DNA of 64,000 nucleotides from Pseudarthrobacter oxydans (GTDB lineage: Bacteria; Actinomycetota; Actinomycetes; Actinomycetales; Micrococcaceae). Below, piece by piece: positions 10,042 through 19,514 of this stretch (positions are counted from its first letter, which is position 1; each line of letters starts with the position of its first letter). Both the position numbers and the translations under genes were made by a program. The notes under the pieces were generated by a model that ran no database searches, was not told the DNA's origin, and worked only from the letters and a program-made list of their open reading frames with translations. The stretch spans positions 124,001 through 188,000 of the forward strand of contig NZ_JABTYH010000004.1 in NCBI RefSeq assembly GCF_013314975.1, read 5' to 3'.

Positions 10042-10962
10042 TTAGTTGATGGTGATGTCGCGGGTGCTGTGGTTGTAGCGGATGGTGACGGTACCGCCGG
10101 CGTGGTGCAGTTCGTGGTTAGGGCCGTCGAACGCGCCGAAAGCGCCATAGTTCTCATCCCAGGAGCGGTTGAGGGCGATCTTGAAGGTGTAGAAACCGGC
10201 AGGCAGTTCGGCGCTCTTCTTCCAGATCTGGTCCAGGAAGTCGAACTCCATCTGGGCTTCGTCGTACTGCGGCGCCCAGTTCTCGGGAGCACCCAGGATG
10301 GTGTTGAAGTCGCCGGCTACAGCCACGGCCTCAGGCTGGGGGTGCGTCTCCACGTCCGGGCCCTCAAAGGACTCTGCGAGTGCGGGTGCGGCAGCTTCCT
10401 CAGTTTTGGCCGGGGCCTTGCCCTTGCGGACAGCCTTCACCACGGGTTCGACGGCGTCCTCGAGTACCTTGGCTGCCTTGCCAACGGCGGCGGCAGCCTT
10501 CTTGGCAGGCGTCTTCTTGGCAGGCGTCTTCTTGGTGTCCGTGGCGGCAACTGCCGTTTCGGGAACCGCGGTGGTCTTTCGGACGAAGCCCTCGGGAGCG
10601 GTGGGAACCTGGACATCCGCGGGGATGGGCGTGCCGGCGTCGAGGGCGCTGGCGAAGGAGACAGCGTCCGGGAAGGCAACCGTGGCGCGCATGCCTTCGT
10701 CAGTGATGGTCCAGCCGGAGCGGCCCTTGACCAGCCAGCCGGCCTTGACCAGCTTTGCGGTGGCCGAGGTGAGCGTCTTGTGGCCGCGGGGAATGCCGCC
10801 GCTGAGCAGCTCGGCCTCATGCTCGTTGAACGGCACCCGGGCCGTTGCCTCGGCGAGGACCTGGCCCGCGTTCAGTGCATCGCCGGACCACACACCTTCG
10901 GTCAGGACATCCAGCACGGTCTTGAGTCGAAGGAAGGTGTTTTCTGCGGTGGACTTGGCCAT
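10042..10962 (-). CDS. Winged-helix / Lys-Ala-rich linker / X25-like carbohydrate-binding protein
   Basis: A 306-residue protein with an unusual three-part layout. Residues 1-~105 look like a helix-rich DNA-binding or Mrr-N-like winged helix (HKTLTSATAKLVKAGWL, WTITDEGMRATV). Residues ~135-195 are a basic Lys/Ala/Pro linker with repeated KKTPAKKTPAKKAAAA-type units like a histone H1 tail. Residues ~213-306 (VAVAGDFNTILGAPENW, ELPAGFYTFKIALNRSW, NYGAFGAF) resemble the X25 beta-sandwich module of amylopullulanases. No signal peptide is seen, so it is probably cytoplasmic. The ATG at 10962 follows AAAGGGGAAT. I do not know a characterised protein with this architecture; a nucleoid or glycogen-associated role would be speculation. 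Confidence 0.8.
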   Translation of the reverse strand: MAKSTAENTFLRLKTVLDVLTEGVWSGDALNAGQVLAEATARVPFNEHEAELLSGGIPRGHKTLTSATAKLVKAGWLVKGRSGWTITDEGMRATVAFPDAVSFASALDAGTPIPADVQVPTAPEGFVRKTTAVPETAVAATDTKKTPAKKTPAKKAAAAVGKAAKVLEDAVEPVVKAVRKGKAPAKTEEAAAPALAESFEGPDVETHPQPEAVAVAGDFNTILGAPENWAPQYDEAQMEFDFLDQIWKKSAELPAGFYTFKIALNRSWDENYGAFGAFDGPNHELHHAGGTVTIRYNHSTRDITIN

Positions 10963-11135
10963 GATTCCCCTTTATAAAAGCGATCGGTCTTAGGCATCTT
11001 GCCAACTGCCCGTTAAATCGCGCGACTTGAAATGGTTAACACTGCGTGTCGTGACCGACTATTAAGCGGACGTCCCAACAAGTGAGGCTGAGGTCTCGGG
11101 AAACGGGCTGGCTGCACAACCCTTGAGCGCTGACA

Positions 11136-11177
11136 TGGGTGCCGCACTGCACTTCCCAGACACGCCTGCGGCACCCA
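11136..11177. terminator. Candidate hairpin downstream of adenine deaminase
   Basis: TGGGTGCCGC (11136-11145) pairs perfectly with GCGGCACCCA (11168-11177) around a 22-nt loop, 40 bp past the minus-strand stop at 11217. There is no clear T-run. The rest of 10963-11216 holds no visible gene. Confidence 0.35.
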
Positions 11178-11216
11178 GTTTAGCGGTATGACGGCACTGC
11201 TGTTGCCTCGGACACG

Positions 11217-12281
11217 TTACGCGTGCGCCACGTCCCCGCCATTCAGTTCGTCGAGCAGCTCGGCCTTCCGCTCCTCGGAGGCAAACGACGAGTGGATGGA
11301 GTTCGCGGCGAGCCTGGCCTTGTCGAAGTCGGAGAGCTCGAAGACCGCCCCAAGCTGGGCAAAATTGTCATCCACATAACCGCCAAAGTAGGCCGGATCA
11401 TCGGAGTTCACGGACACGTTCAGGCCGGCCGCAAGCATGGCGGGAAGGGGATGGTCTGCCAGGGTGTCAACGGCCCGGAGCCGGACGTTGGAGAGCGGGC
11501 ACACCGTCAGCGGGATGCGCGCATCCACAAGGCGCTCCACCAAATCCGGATCGTCCATGCAGCGGATGCCGTGGTCGATCCGCTCCACGCCCAGGATGTC
11601 CAGGGCCTCGATTATGTACGACGCCGGCCCCTCCTCCCCCGCGTGGGCGGTCAGCCGCAGCCCTGCCTCGCGGGCTTTTGCATAGAGCCGCTCGAACTTG
11701 GACGGCGGGTTCCCCACCTCGGCAGAATCCAAACCGATGGCAGCAATCGGAGCGTTCATGGCCAGCAGGCCGTCCAGGACCTCCAGCGCGGATTCCTCGG
11801 AGAGGTCCCGCAGGAAGGCCGCGATCAGCAACGTGGAGATCCCGAACTCCTCCTGCGAGGTGGCCAGGACGGACGCAACTCCGTTGACGCACGTTTCCAG
11901 CGGGATGCCCCGCGAGAGGTGCGCCTGCGGGTCCATCATGATCTCGGCATGCCGCACCCCTCCGGCAGCGGCCCGCTCAAGGTAGGCGCGGGTCATGTCG
12001 GCGAAGTCCTGCTCCGTCTGCAGCACGGCCATGTTGGCGTAGTACAGGTCGAGGAATGACTGCAGGTCCGTGAACTCGTACCTTTCCCGGAGCTCGTCGA
12101 GGCCTGCATACGGGAGCGCGATGCCGTTCCGCTCCGCGAGCGCGAAGATCAGCTCCGGCTGGAGGGTTCCCTCAATGTGCAGGTGCAGCTCGGCCACCGG
12201 AAGGATCCTGGCGGGGACTTCCAGCTCTGCTGCGTCCAATTCTGTTTCGGGCACGGCAGTGCCGCCGGCAAGGTTATCCAT
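11217..12281 (-). CDS. Adenine deaminase (adenosine deaminase superfamily)
   Basis: A 354-residue metal-dependent amidohydrolase. Metal ligands are seen in AELHLHIEGTLQPEL (His33, His35), HAGEEGP and SDDPAYFGG. The segments GLDSAEVGNPPSKFERLY, TVCPLSNVRLRAVDTL and VNSDDPAYFGGYV match, from memory, the bacterial adenine deaminases of the Pseudomonas PA0148 type more closely than true adenosine deaminases, so adenine to hypoxanthine conversion (purine salvage) is the better call; substrate is inferred. The ATG at 12281 was chosen: TATCCT lies exactly 6 nt upstream with no Shine-Dalgarno, fitting a leaderless mRNA. The frame extends upstream to 12347 but overlaps the divergent gene. Confidence 0.85.
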   Translation of the reverse strand: MDNLAGGTAVPETELDAAELEVPARILPVAELHLHIEGTLQPELIFALAERNGIALPYAGLDELRERYEFTDLQSFLDLYYANMAVLQTEQDFADMTRAYLERAAAGGVRHAEIMMDPQAHLSRGIPLETCVNGVASVLATSQEEFGISTLLIAAFLRDLSEESALEVLDGLLAMNAPIAAIGLDSAEVGNPPSKFERLYAKAREAGLRLTAHAGEEGPASYIIEALDILGVERIDHGIRCMDDPDLVERLVDARIPLTVCPLSNVRLRAVDTLADHPLPAMLAAGLNVSVNSDDPAYFGGYVDDNFAQLGAVFELSDFDKARLAANSIHSSFASEERKAELLDELNGGDVAHA

Positions 12282-12287
12282 CGGGTC

Positions 12288-12322
12288 AGGATAATGCCCC
12301 GCGCCGGAATCACCACTAGAGT
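12288..12322. promoter_or_regulatory. Back-to-back -10 elements of adenine deaminase and UvrA-like genes
   Basis: The 48-bp gap between the two divergent start codons carries TATCCT on the minus strand (12293-12288, 6 nt from ATG 12281) and TAGAGT on the plus strand (12317-12322, 7 nt from ATG 12330). The two promoters must overlap, so transcription of the two genes may be mutually exclusive. Confidence 0.5.
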
Positions 12323-12329
12323 CGGACCA

Positions 12330-14861
12330 ATGCAGAACGCTAAGCACGCTGATGACCTGCAGTACCCGGTTCCGGCCCCCGCCACCGACGGCTTTGTCCG
12401 GGTTCGGGGAGCCCGCGAAAACAATCTTCGCAACGTGGATGTGGACGTCCCCCGCGATGCGATCGTGGCGTTCACGGGCGTCTCCGGGTCCGGCAAGTCC
12501 TCCTTGGCGTTCGGTACCATCTATGCCGAGGCCCAGCGGCGCTACTTCGAATCAGTCGCCCCGTACGCCCGCCGCCTGATCCAGCAGGGGCACAACCCCA
12601 AGGTGGAGATGATCAGCGGGCTTCCGCCCGCCGTCGCCCTTCAACAGCGCCGCGGCGCTCCCAGCAGCCGGTCCACCGTGGGAACCGTCACCACGCTCTC
12701 CAACTCCCTGCGCATGCTGTTCTCGCGGGCGGGCACGTACCCTGCCGGCAGCACGCAGCTGGACTCGGATGCCTTCTCCCCCAACACCGCTGCCGGCGCC
12801 TGCCGGGAATGCCACGGCCTGGGCGTCGCGCACACCGTGACAGAGTCCTCGCTGGTCCCGGATCCGTCCCTGAGCATCCGGGACGGCGCCATCGCTGCCT
12901 GGCCGGGCGCCTGGCAGGGGAAGAACCTGCGGGACATCCTCACCCACCTGGGCTACGACGTCGACGTGCCGTGGCGCAAGCTGCCCAAAAAACACCGTGA
13001 CTGGATCCTCTTCACCGAGGAACAGCCCGTGGTGGAAGTAACACCGCAGCGCGACCGCGTGGCCAAGCCCTACAAGGGGCGGTTCTGGAGCGCCAGGAGC
13101 TATGTCCTCCATACGCTGGCCGATTCGCAAAGCGCCTCCATGCGTGACCGCGTACTGGCCTACATGGAGTCCGGGCCGTGCCCCCGCTGCTCCGGGACGG
13201 GGCTGGTGCCCGAGGCCCTGGCCGTCACGTTTGCGGGCAGGACCATCGCGGAACTCAACGGGCTCCCCATGGTGGAACTCGCCGAGGTTGTCCGGCCCAC
13301 CGCGGTATTGGACGACGCCGGCACGGCCTCCCGCACGCAGCTTTCCGGAGAGTCCAATGAGGTGGCGGTGGCCATCACCCGGGACCTGCTGCAGCGCATC
13401 ACGGTCCTGCTGGACCTCGGGCTAGGCTACCTGGCGCTCGGCCGGGCCACCCCCACCCTGTCGCCGGGCGAGATGCAGCGGCTCAGGATTGCCACCCAGC
13501 TGCGCTCCGGCCTGTTCGGGGTGATCTACGTGCTGGATGAGCCGTCCGCCGGGCTTCATCCGGCGGACGCCGAGCCGCTGCTGGAGGTGCTGGAGCAGCT
13601 GAAGTCCTCCGGCAACTCGGTGTTCGTGGTGGAGCACAACATGGATGTGGTCCGCAGGGCGGACTGGCTGGTCGACGTGGGCCCCCGCGCCGGCGAAGGC
13701 GGCGGCGAGGTGCTCTACAGCGGGCCGGTTGACGGCCTCGCCGCGGTTGAGGAATCCGTCACCAGGCCGTTCCTGTTCGACGACGGCGCATCCGTCCCGG
13801 GCGGCGGTTACCGTGACGGCGGGGCCAGGGAACCGGAGGAATGGCTGGAGCTGAAGGACATCACCCGGCACAACCTGCGCGGGCTGGATGCCGAGTTCCC
13901 CCTGGGCGTGCTGACGGCTGTCACGGGGGTGTCAGGCTCCGGCAAGTCCACGCTGGTGAGCAAGGTCCTGGGCGAGGCTGTCGGCTCCGGGCTCAGGACC
14001 CCCGTGGAACAGGACGGCTCCGCGGAGCCCCTGGAGCTGGGAAGCGTCCTGGGCGGCCACCGCATTGACCGCCTGGTGACGGTGGACCAGAAGCCCATCG
14101 GCCGGACCCCGCGGTCAAACCTGGCCACCTATACCGGGCTGTTCGACGCCGTCCGGAAGGAATTTGCCGCCACGGAGCAGGCCAGGGCCCGCGGCTTCGG
14201 CGCCGGTCGGTTTTCCTTCAACGTGGCGGGCGGGCGCTGCGAAACCTGCCAGGGCGAGGGGTTTGTCGCCGTCGAACTGCTTTTCCTGCCCGGCAGCTAC
14301 GGCCCGTGCCCGGAGTGCGCCGGGTCCCGCTACAACCCTGAGACCCTAGAGGTGCAGTACCACGGCCAGAACATCGCCGAGGTCCTGGCCATGACCGTGG
14401 ACGCCGCATCCGGGTTCCTGGCCGCCGTGCCCGCCGCGGCCAGGAGCCTCAAGAGCCTGCGGGATGTCGGCCTGGGCTACCTGCGGCTGGGACAGCCGGC
14501 CACAGAGCTCTCGGGCGGGGAAGCGCAGCGCATCAAGCTGGCCACGGAGCTGCAAAGGGCACAGCGCGGGCACAGCCTCTACCTCCTGGATGAGCCCACT
14601 ACCGGCCTGCACCCCGCCGATGTGCAGCTCCTGATGGCCCAGCTCCATGGCTTGGTGGACGCCGGCAACTCGGTGGTGGTTGTTGAACACGACATGGCCG
14701 TGGTTGCCGGCGCCGACTGGGTCATTGACCTCGGCCCGTCAGGAGGGGACAAAGGCGGCCTGATCATGGCAACCGGGACGCCTGCCGCGGTCGCCCGTTC
14801 CACCGAAAGCCGCACCGCCGCGTACCTCGCAACCGCCCTCGGTCAGGGAACCACCAGCTAA
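12330..14861 (+). CDS. UvrA paralogue (class II, short-form ABC excinuclease subunit)
   Basis: An 843-residue soluble twin-ABC ATPase of the UvrA family, about 100 residues shorter than canonical UvrA. First Walker A VSGSGKSSLAFGTIYAEAQ; zinc-finger cysteines CRECHGLG and CPRCSGTG; signature LSPGEMQRLRIA; DEPSAGLHPAD. Second Walker A VSGSGKSTLVSKVLGEA; CETCQGEGFVAVELLFL and CPECAGSRY; signature LSGGEAQRIKLA; DEPTTGLHPAD. Housekeeping UvrA normally lies with uvrB/uvrC, which are absent here, and the short length suggests the UvrA2/DrrC-like class linked to DNA-damage or intercalating-drug tolerance. The start ATG 12330 fits a leaderless promoter; an in-frame ATG at 12294 is the alternative. 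Confidence 0.88.
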   Translation: MQNAKHADDLQYPVPAPATDGFVRVRGARENNLRNVDVDVPRDAIVAFTGVSGSGKSSLAFGTIYAEAQRRYFESVAPYARRLIQQGHNPKVEMISGLPPAVALQQRRGAPSSRSTVGTVTTLSNSLRMLFSRAGTYPAGSTQLDSDAFSPNTAAGACRECHGLGVAHTVTESSLVPDPSLSIRDGAIAAWPGAWQGKNLRDILTHLGYDVDVPWRKLPKKHRDWILFTEEQPVVEVTPQRDRVAKPYKGRFWSARSYVLHTLADSQSASMRDRVLAYMESGPCPRCSGTGLVPEALAVTFAGRTIAELNGLPMVELAEVVRPTAVLDDAGTASRTQLSGESNEVAVAITRDLLQRITVLLDLGLGYLALGRATPTLSPGEMQRLRIATQLRSGLFGVIYVLDEPSAGLHPADAEPLLEVLEQLKSSGNSVFVVEHNMDVVRRADWLVDVGPRAGEGGGEVLYSGPVDGLAAVEESVTRPFLFDDGASVPGGGYRDGGAREPEEWLELKDITRHNLRGLDAEFPLGVLTAVTGVSGSGKSTLVSKVLGEAVGSGLRTPVEQDGSAEPLELGSVLGGHRIDRLVTVDQKPIGRTPRSNLATYTGLFDAVRKEFAATEQARARGFGAGRFSFNVAGGRCETCQGEGFVAVELLFLPGSYGPCPECAGSRYNPETLEVQYHGQNIAEVLAMTVDAASGFLAAVPAAARSLKSLRDVGLGYLRLGQPATELSGGEAQRIKLATELQRAQRGHSLYLLDEPTTGLHPADVQLLMAQLHGLVDAGNSVVVVEHDMAVVAGADWVIDLGPSGGDKGGLIMATGTPAAVARSTESRTAAYLATALGQGTTS

Positions 14862-14880
14862 CGCCCAGAAACATCTCGAT

Positions 14881-14909
14881 TTGATAACGCCGGTGCAATG
14901 TCCTAGCGT
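14881..14909 (+). promoter_or_regulatory. Sigma-70-type promoter of the Rpf gene
   Basis: TTGATA (14881-14886), a 17-bp spacer and TAGCGT (14904-14909) form a good housekeeping-type promoter, predicting transcription from about 14916 and a leader of roughly 160 nt before the ATG at 15079. Confidence 0.6.
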
Positions 14910-14915
14910 GAAAAG

Positions 14916-15729
<814 letters not shown>

Positions 15730-15800
15730 TGGCTGTTGAGGCAGCTGCCCTTCGGGGCACCAAGATCAGGTCGGCGATAGACAAATTCCGTTGACCAAAT

Positions 15801-15848
15801 ACGACGCCGGCACACCCCCACGAGGGGATGTGCCGGCGTCGTTCTTTA
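15801..15848. terminator. Strong bidirectional hairpin terminator
   Basis: ACGACGCCGGCACA plus CCCC pairs with GGGG plus TGTGCCGGCGTCGT (15801-15843) with one internal mismatch and a short loop, followed by TTCTTT. It lies between the convergent rpf gene and the gene ending at 15880. It belongs to the ACGACGSCGGCAC hairpin family also seen at 32258 and 59233. Confidence 0.8.
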
Positions 15849-15879
15849 ACGCTTGTAGAGCCGCAGCCCGGACGGGGCG

Positions 15880-16467
15880 CTATGCGGCGGCGGGGAGTTC
15901 CCGGACGATCCGCACCTTCCAGGCTGAATCGTCGCTGGTGTCCAGCAGGGCGACTGTGCCGTGGGCGAGGTTGAGGGCGACGCGCTTGGCAGCGAGCAGC
16001 TCAAGGTAGAGGTGCTCGTTCATCCTTGCGGGGGTATCGATCATGTACTTCACGGCGTCGCGGACCTTGCGGTAATTCGCGCTGCTTTCGCGGTGCTTGT
16101 GCAGCTCCAGTGCAGAGCGCTGCTTCAGCCGCGGCTCGTGCCGGTTCAGCCAGGTGACGGCGGCGTGGACGGCAACCACAAGGGTGAGCGAAACGCCGTA
16201 GATCCACCACCCGCTCGAGAGCAGGAACAGCGGCAGGTTTCCAATGGCCACGATGGCGATCACAATGCGGAGCGCGGCGATGCGGCGCATTGTGAGGGCG
16301 ACCGCGGCCATGCCGTCGCGGAAGCGGTGCTGTTCCTTGCGGGCGGCGGCGGGATCAATGGTGAACTCGTCAAGGACGAGGATGCCCTTTGCTTCCGGGC
16401 CCAGCATCTGCCCGTAGCGGGGCAGGGCGGGGGTGGTTGCGGTGGTTTTTTCAGGTGTTGATGTCAT
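15880..16467 (-). CDS. Two-helix membrane protein of unknown function
   Basis: A 195-residue protein I do not recognise. An N-terminal ~45-residue soluble stretch (LPRYGQMLGPEAKGILVLDEF) leads to two adjacent hydrophobic helices (LRIVIAIVAIGNLPLFLL and WWIYGVSLTLVVAVHAAV, about residues 65-105), then a ~90-residue basic, helical cytoplasmic tail. This looks like a small SLATT-like layout (two TM helices plus helical tail), but I cannot confirm that family. GGAAG precedes the ATG at 16467. It is a monocistronic unit, convergent with rpf and separated from it by a terminator. Confidence 0.65.
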   Translation of the reverse strand: MTSTPEKTTATTPALPRYGQMLGPEAKGILVLDEFTIDPAAARKEQHRFRDGMAAVALTMRRIAALRIVIAIVAIGNLPLFLLSSGWWIYGVSLTLVVAVHAAVTWLNRHEPRLKQRSALELHKHRESSANYRKVRDAVKYMIDTPARMNEHLYLELLAAKRVALNLAHGTVALLDTSDDSAWKVRIVRELPAAA

Positions 16468-16611
16468 GAGGGAGCTTCCAAAACGCTGGGGTGGTTGGGG
16501 TGATCTTAGTGGGTGGAGAGCACCGTCGTATGCATAGGTCCACTATGTGAACATCCTGGCCGTGTACATGTGGTCCGTGGCACTGCAATTGGCACATCCG
16601 CCAGGTGCCGT

Positions 16612-16617
16612 CAGACT
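16612..16617 (+). promoter_or_regulatory. Candidate leaderless -10 element
   Basis: CAGACT followed by 6 nt (GAAGGG) and the ATG at 16624; the same spacing as TAGACT before vsr (39035-39040). No spaced Shine-Dalgarno is present. Confidence 0.35.
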
Positions 16618-16623
16618 GAAGGG

Positions 16624-17544
16624 ATGCAAACCTTCCTCCCGTACCCTGATTTCCGGCAGAGCGCCGCTGCCCTGGACACCGCCAGGCTGGGCAAGCAGCG
16701 GGTCGAGGCGCTGCAGACCCTGCGTGCCTTGGTGATTCCCGGCTACGGATGGCAGACCCACCCGGCCATCCGGATGTGGATGGGGTACGTGCCTGCCCTC
16801 ACCATGTACGGGCTGGCAATGGTTGACGAGTGGACCAGGCGCGGGCACCCGGACAACACCCGCGCCAACATTGCGGAGTTCGCGCCGCAGGCAGCCCACC
16901 CGGACTATGCGGCGAAGATCCCCATGCCGCCGTGGCTTGGCGACCCGGATTTCCACCTGAGCCACCGCTCCAAGCTGGTCCGCAAGGAACCCAGGTTCTA
17001 CACCCCGGTCTTCGCGGATGCGATACCGGAGATGGATTACGTCTGGCCCGAGCCGCGGCACGAGTTCCTGCCACAGGAGCCCGAGGGTGAGATCCTGTGG
17101 ATCCTGAGGTCCCCGCACGACGACGTCGATCCCCAGACGCTGGATACCGTGGCCCTTCCACCGGTGAACGGGAGCCCCGCTGCCGCCGCTGATGCGCCGG
17201 GCGCGGACGGGGACTACTCCCCCGTGTTCGTCGAAGACGGGTCCCGGCGCCCGTCCCGCCAGTCACGCAAGGCACCGCCCAAGCAGCTGGTGAAGAAGCC
17301 CACCCGCAAGCGGCTGGCGCAGGAGGAGGCCTTCTCCACGCTTCCCGGAAAGACGCCCGTTGCCGTCCCGTTCGAGCACGGTGCGAAGTTCGCGGTGGGG
17401 CAGGTCGTCGGCCGGCCCATCACGCTGGAGGACGGCAGGTTCGGCAGGAACTTCACGGTCACCGAAGTCATCGACCGTTCTGCGTTCACCTACCCGGCGC
17501 TCCTCCAGGACCCGCGCGTGTTCTTCCCGGTGGAGGCACCGTAA
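16624..17544 (+). CDS. MSMEG_6728-family protein (pyrimidine-dimer glycosylase-like N-terminus)
   Basis: A 306-residue protein. The N-terminal ~160 residues (MQTFLPYPDFRQSAAALD, ARLGKQRVEALQTLRAL, HPAIRMWMGYVPALTMYG) match the MSMEG_6728 family, which is related to the phage T4 endonuclease V/pyrimidine-dimer excision fold. A DNA-repair role is therefore possible but unproven, because the T4-type catalytic N-terminal Thr is not evident. The middle (~residues 190-255) is a low-complexity Pro/Ala/Lys linker, and the C-terminal ~50 residues form a small beta-rich module (GAKFAVGQVVGRPITLEDG). The ATG at 16624 directly follows a candidate -10. It is 3 nt from the next gene, so co-transcribed. Confidence 0.8.
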   Translation: MQTFLPYPDFRQSAAALDTARLGKQRVEALQTLRALVIPGYGWQTHPAIRMWMGYVPALTMYGLAMVDEWTRRGHPDNTRANIAEFAPQAAHPDYAAKIPMPPWLGDPDFHLSHRSKLVRKEPRFYTPVFADAIPEMDYVWPEPRHEFLPQEPEGEILWILRSPHDDVDPQTLDTVALPPVNGSPAAAADAPGADGDYSPVFVEDGSRRPSRQSRKAPPKQLVKKPTRKRLAQEEAFSTLPGKTPVAVPFEHGAKFAVGQVVGRPITLEDGRFGRNFTVTEVIDRSAFTYPALLQDPRVFFPVEAP

Positions 17545-17547
17545 CCC

Positions 17548-18408
17548 ATGACCATCCTCCTCGCCGGCTGTGGCGACCTCGGTACCGAAGCCGGGCTGCG
17601 GTTCCACACCCTGGGCCACCGCGTGGTTGGCTGGCGCCGCTCCCCCTCGAAACTGCCGGCCGCCATCGAAGGTGTCGCGGCTGACCTGGGCGCACCCGGA
17701 CTGCCGCCGGTTCCCGCCGACACCACCGCCGTCGTCATAGCCGTCGCTGCCGATTCGCCCTCCGAGGACGCCTACCGCGCAGCCTATGTGGATGGATCCG
17801 CCCACGTCCTCGACGCCCTGGAACGCGACGGTGTGCAGCCGGGCCGGGTGCTCTTTGTTTCCTCCACGGCCGTCTACGGCGATGCCGGGGGCGGCTGGGT
17901 GGACGAAGACACCCCGACTGCGCCGGGCGGGTACTCCGGACGGGTCCTGCTGGAAGCCGAGCAGCTCATCCGGGACCGGTTCAGGGGCACGGACACCACG
18001 GCAACGTCCCTCCGGCTGGGCGGCATCTATGGACCGGGACGGACCAGGTTAATCGACCAGGTCCGCAGCGGTTCCGCCGTTGTTCCCGGGGATATCCGGT
18101 ACACCAACCGCATCCACCGGGACGACGCCGCTGCTGCCATCGTCCACCTCGCCACGATGGCCGCAGGCCTGGCACCGACCTATCTTGGCGTGGACAACGA
18201 TCCCGCCGATCTCGGTACGGTACTGCGCTTCCTCGCCACGGAGATGGGCCTCCCCGAACCCCCGGCGGGTGATGCCGGGCCGGCGCGGGGCGGCAACAAG
18301 CGCTGCCGCAACAGGCTCCTGCGCAGCACCGGATTCGCGTTCACCTATCCTTCATTCCGTGAGGGCTACCGGGCCGTCCTCGCCGGCACCGGGGTTCGCC
18401 ACCCCTAG
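17548..18408 (+). CDS. NAD(P)-dependent epimerase/dehydratase-like protein (YeeZ-type)
   Basis: A 286-residue Rossmann-fold protein of the extended SDR superfamily, similar in layout to E. coli YeeZ. The nucleotide-binding loop is ILLAGCGDLG (3-12); VLFVSSTAVYGDAGG provides the conserved Ser/Tyr strand; LRLGGIYGPGRTRL and INRIHRDDAAAAIVHL-type segments (here NRIHRDDAAAAIVHL) line the substrate pocket. The canonical YxxxK pair is not clear (SGRVLLEAE follows), so catalysis is uncertain. It starts 3 nt after the MSMEG_6728 gene and probably shares its transcript. Confidence 0.82.
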   Translation: MTILLAGCGDLGTEAGLRFHTLGHRVVGWRRSPSKLPAAIEGVAADLGAPGLPPVPADTTAVVIAVAADSPSEDAYRAAYVDGSAHVLDALERDGVQPGRVLFVSSTAVYGDAGGGWVDEDTPTAPGGYSGRVLLEAEQLIRDRFRGTDTTATSLRLGGIYGPGRTRLIDQVRSGSAVVPGDIRYTNRIHRDDAAAAIVHLATMAAGLAPTYLGVDNDPADLGTVLRFLATEMGLPEPPAGDAGPARGGNKRCRNRLLRSTGFAFTYPSFREGYRAVLAGTGVRHP

Positions 18409-18461
18409 CTTCCGCCCGGCAGCGGGCGCCGGCGCATTGCTGCAGCCGGCGCTGGCGCTGC

Positions 18462-19514
18462 TCAGCCGGCGTCGGGACGCCAGTACCGCAGGCCGCCGCT
18501 GGTGCCGCCGCCAGGGGCGACGTCCACCACGGCAAACGGGAACACCCGGCGGTCGGACTGGTCGGGCCCGCGGCCGCGGACGTCAGAACACCACGTGCCG
18601 GTGTTGACGTACCGGGTAGGGCGGGACCCGAGCGCCGACTCCAGGGCCCGGTGGGTGTGGCCCGAGATGTACCAGGCCACCCCGGAACCGTGCGCCTCAA
18701 GGGTACGTGCCACCCGGACCGCCGAGGCAGGAGGCTTCCCGACGGCGGCACTCCGCCCGGCAGCCGCGAGCGCCATGCGGGTCGCGGCCCTCGGAAGCGC
18801 CGACACGGTCCGGAAACGGGACAGGCGCGCCAGGTCCCGGACGGCAACCCCGTCGAGCCCCAGCCGGAACGACTCGGCCTGCAACAGCTCTGCGTAGGCG
18901 GGCTCCCGCACGCGGCGTTCCGCACGCTCGGACGCCAGGCAGGCCTGGGCCACCGCCCCGGCACGTCCCAGGCGTGACCTCGACTGATCGGCGTTCCAGG
19001 CGGCGAGCGGGGGAAGATCCAGCCCGTCGGTGCCATTGACCGCAGTGCGGAGAATGTCGGGTATCCGGTGCAGTGCGTGGTGCTGGTGTCCATGCTCGGC
19101 CACCAGCACGCCGGGGACATGCAGGAACCACGGGTGCACCTGGACACGCGCGGGCTCGGCCGGTGACAGCAGGGCCGCCAGGCGTGCGGCCACCGAGGGG
19201 CGGGCCAGCTCAACGTCGTGGTTGCCGCACACGAAATGCAGCTGCACGCCGCGTGCGGCACACTCCTGCAGCGCCTCGAACGTGCCGGGATGGCGGGCGC
19301 GGATGGCCTCAAGCCGGGCCACGCTTCCGTCACCGCTGCAGCCGGTCAGCTCGAACGTGTCGCCGACGAACGCGACGTTCTGCTGCGGACCGGGAGCCGC
19401 GGGCACCTCGCGCCGCAGGAACCCGGCCAGCACCCTGCCGGGATACCGGGGGTCCTGGTCCGTCACATCCAGGTGGAGGTCGCTGAGGAGCCGCCACCGC
19501 GCTGCGCCGCTCAT
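18462..19514 (-). CDS. Calcineurin-like metallophosphoesterase (last gene of glycan operon)
   Basis: A 350-residue dinuclear-metal phosphoesterase. Motifs: LLSDLHLDV (D-x-H), VAFVGDTFELTG (GDxxE), FVCGNHDVELAR (GNHD), EHGHQHHAL and YISGHTHRALES (GHxH). The spacing resembles LpxH/UDP-2,3-diacylglucosamine pyrophosphatase-type enzymes, but lipid A is not expected in this organism, so the substrate may be a nucleotide-sugar or polyprenyl-phosphate intermediate. The ATG at 19514 overlaps the upstream stop in an ATGA junction, placing it as the final gene of the minus-strand operon that starts at 27007. Confidence 0.87.
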   Translation of the reverse strand: MSGAARWRLLSDLHLDVTDQDPRYPGRVLAGFLRREVPAAPGPQQNVAFVGDTFELTGCSGDGSVARLEAIRARHPGTFEALQECAARGVQLHFVCGNHDVELARPSVAARLAALLSPAEPARVQVHPWFLHVPGVLVAEHGHQHHALHRIPDILRTAVNGTDGLDLPPLAAWNADQSRSRLGRAGAVAQACLASERAERRVREPAYAELLQAESFRLGLDGVAVRDLARLSRFRTVSALPRAATRMALAAAGRSAAVGKPPASAVRVARTLEAHGSGVAWYISGHTHRALESALGSRPTRYVNTGTWCSDVRGRGPDQSDRRVFPFAVVDVAPGGGTSGGLRYWRPDAG

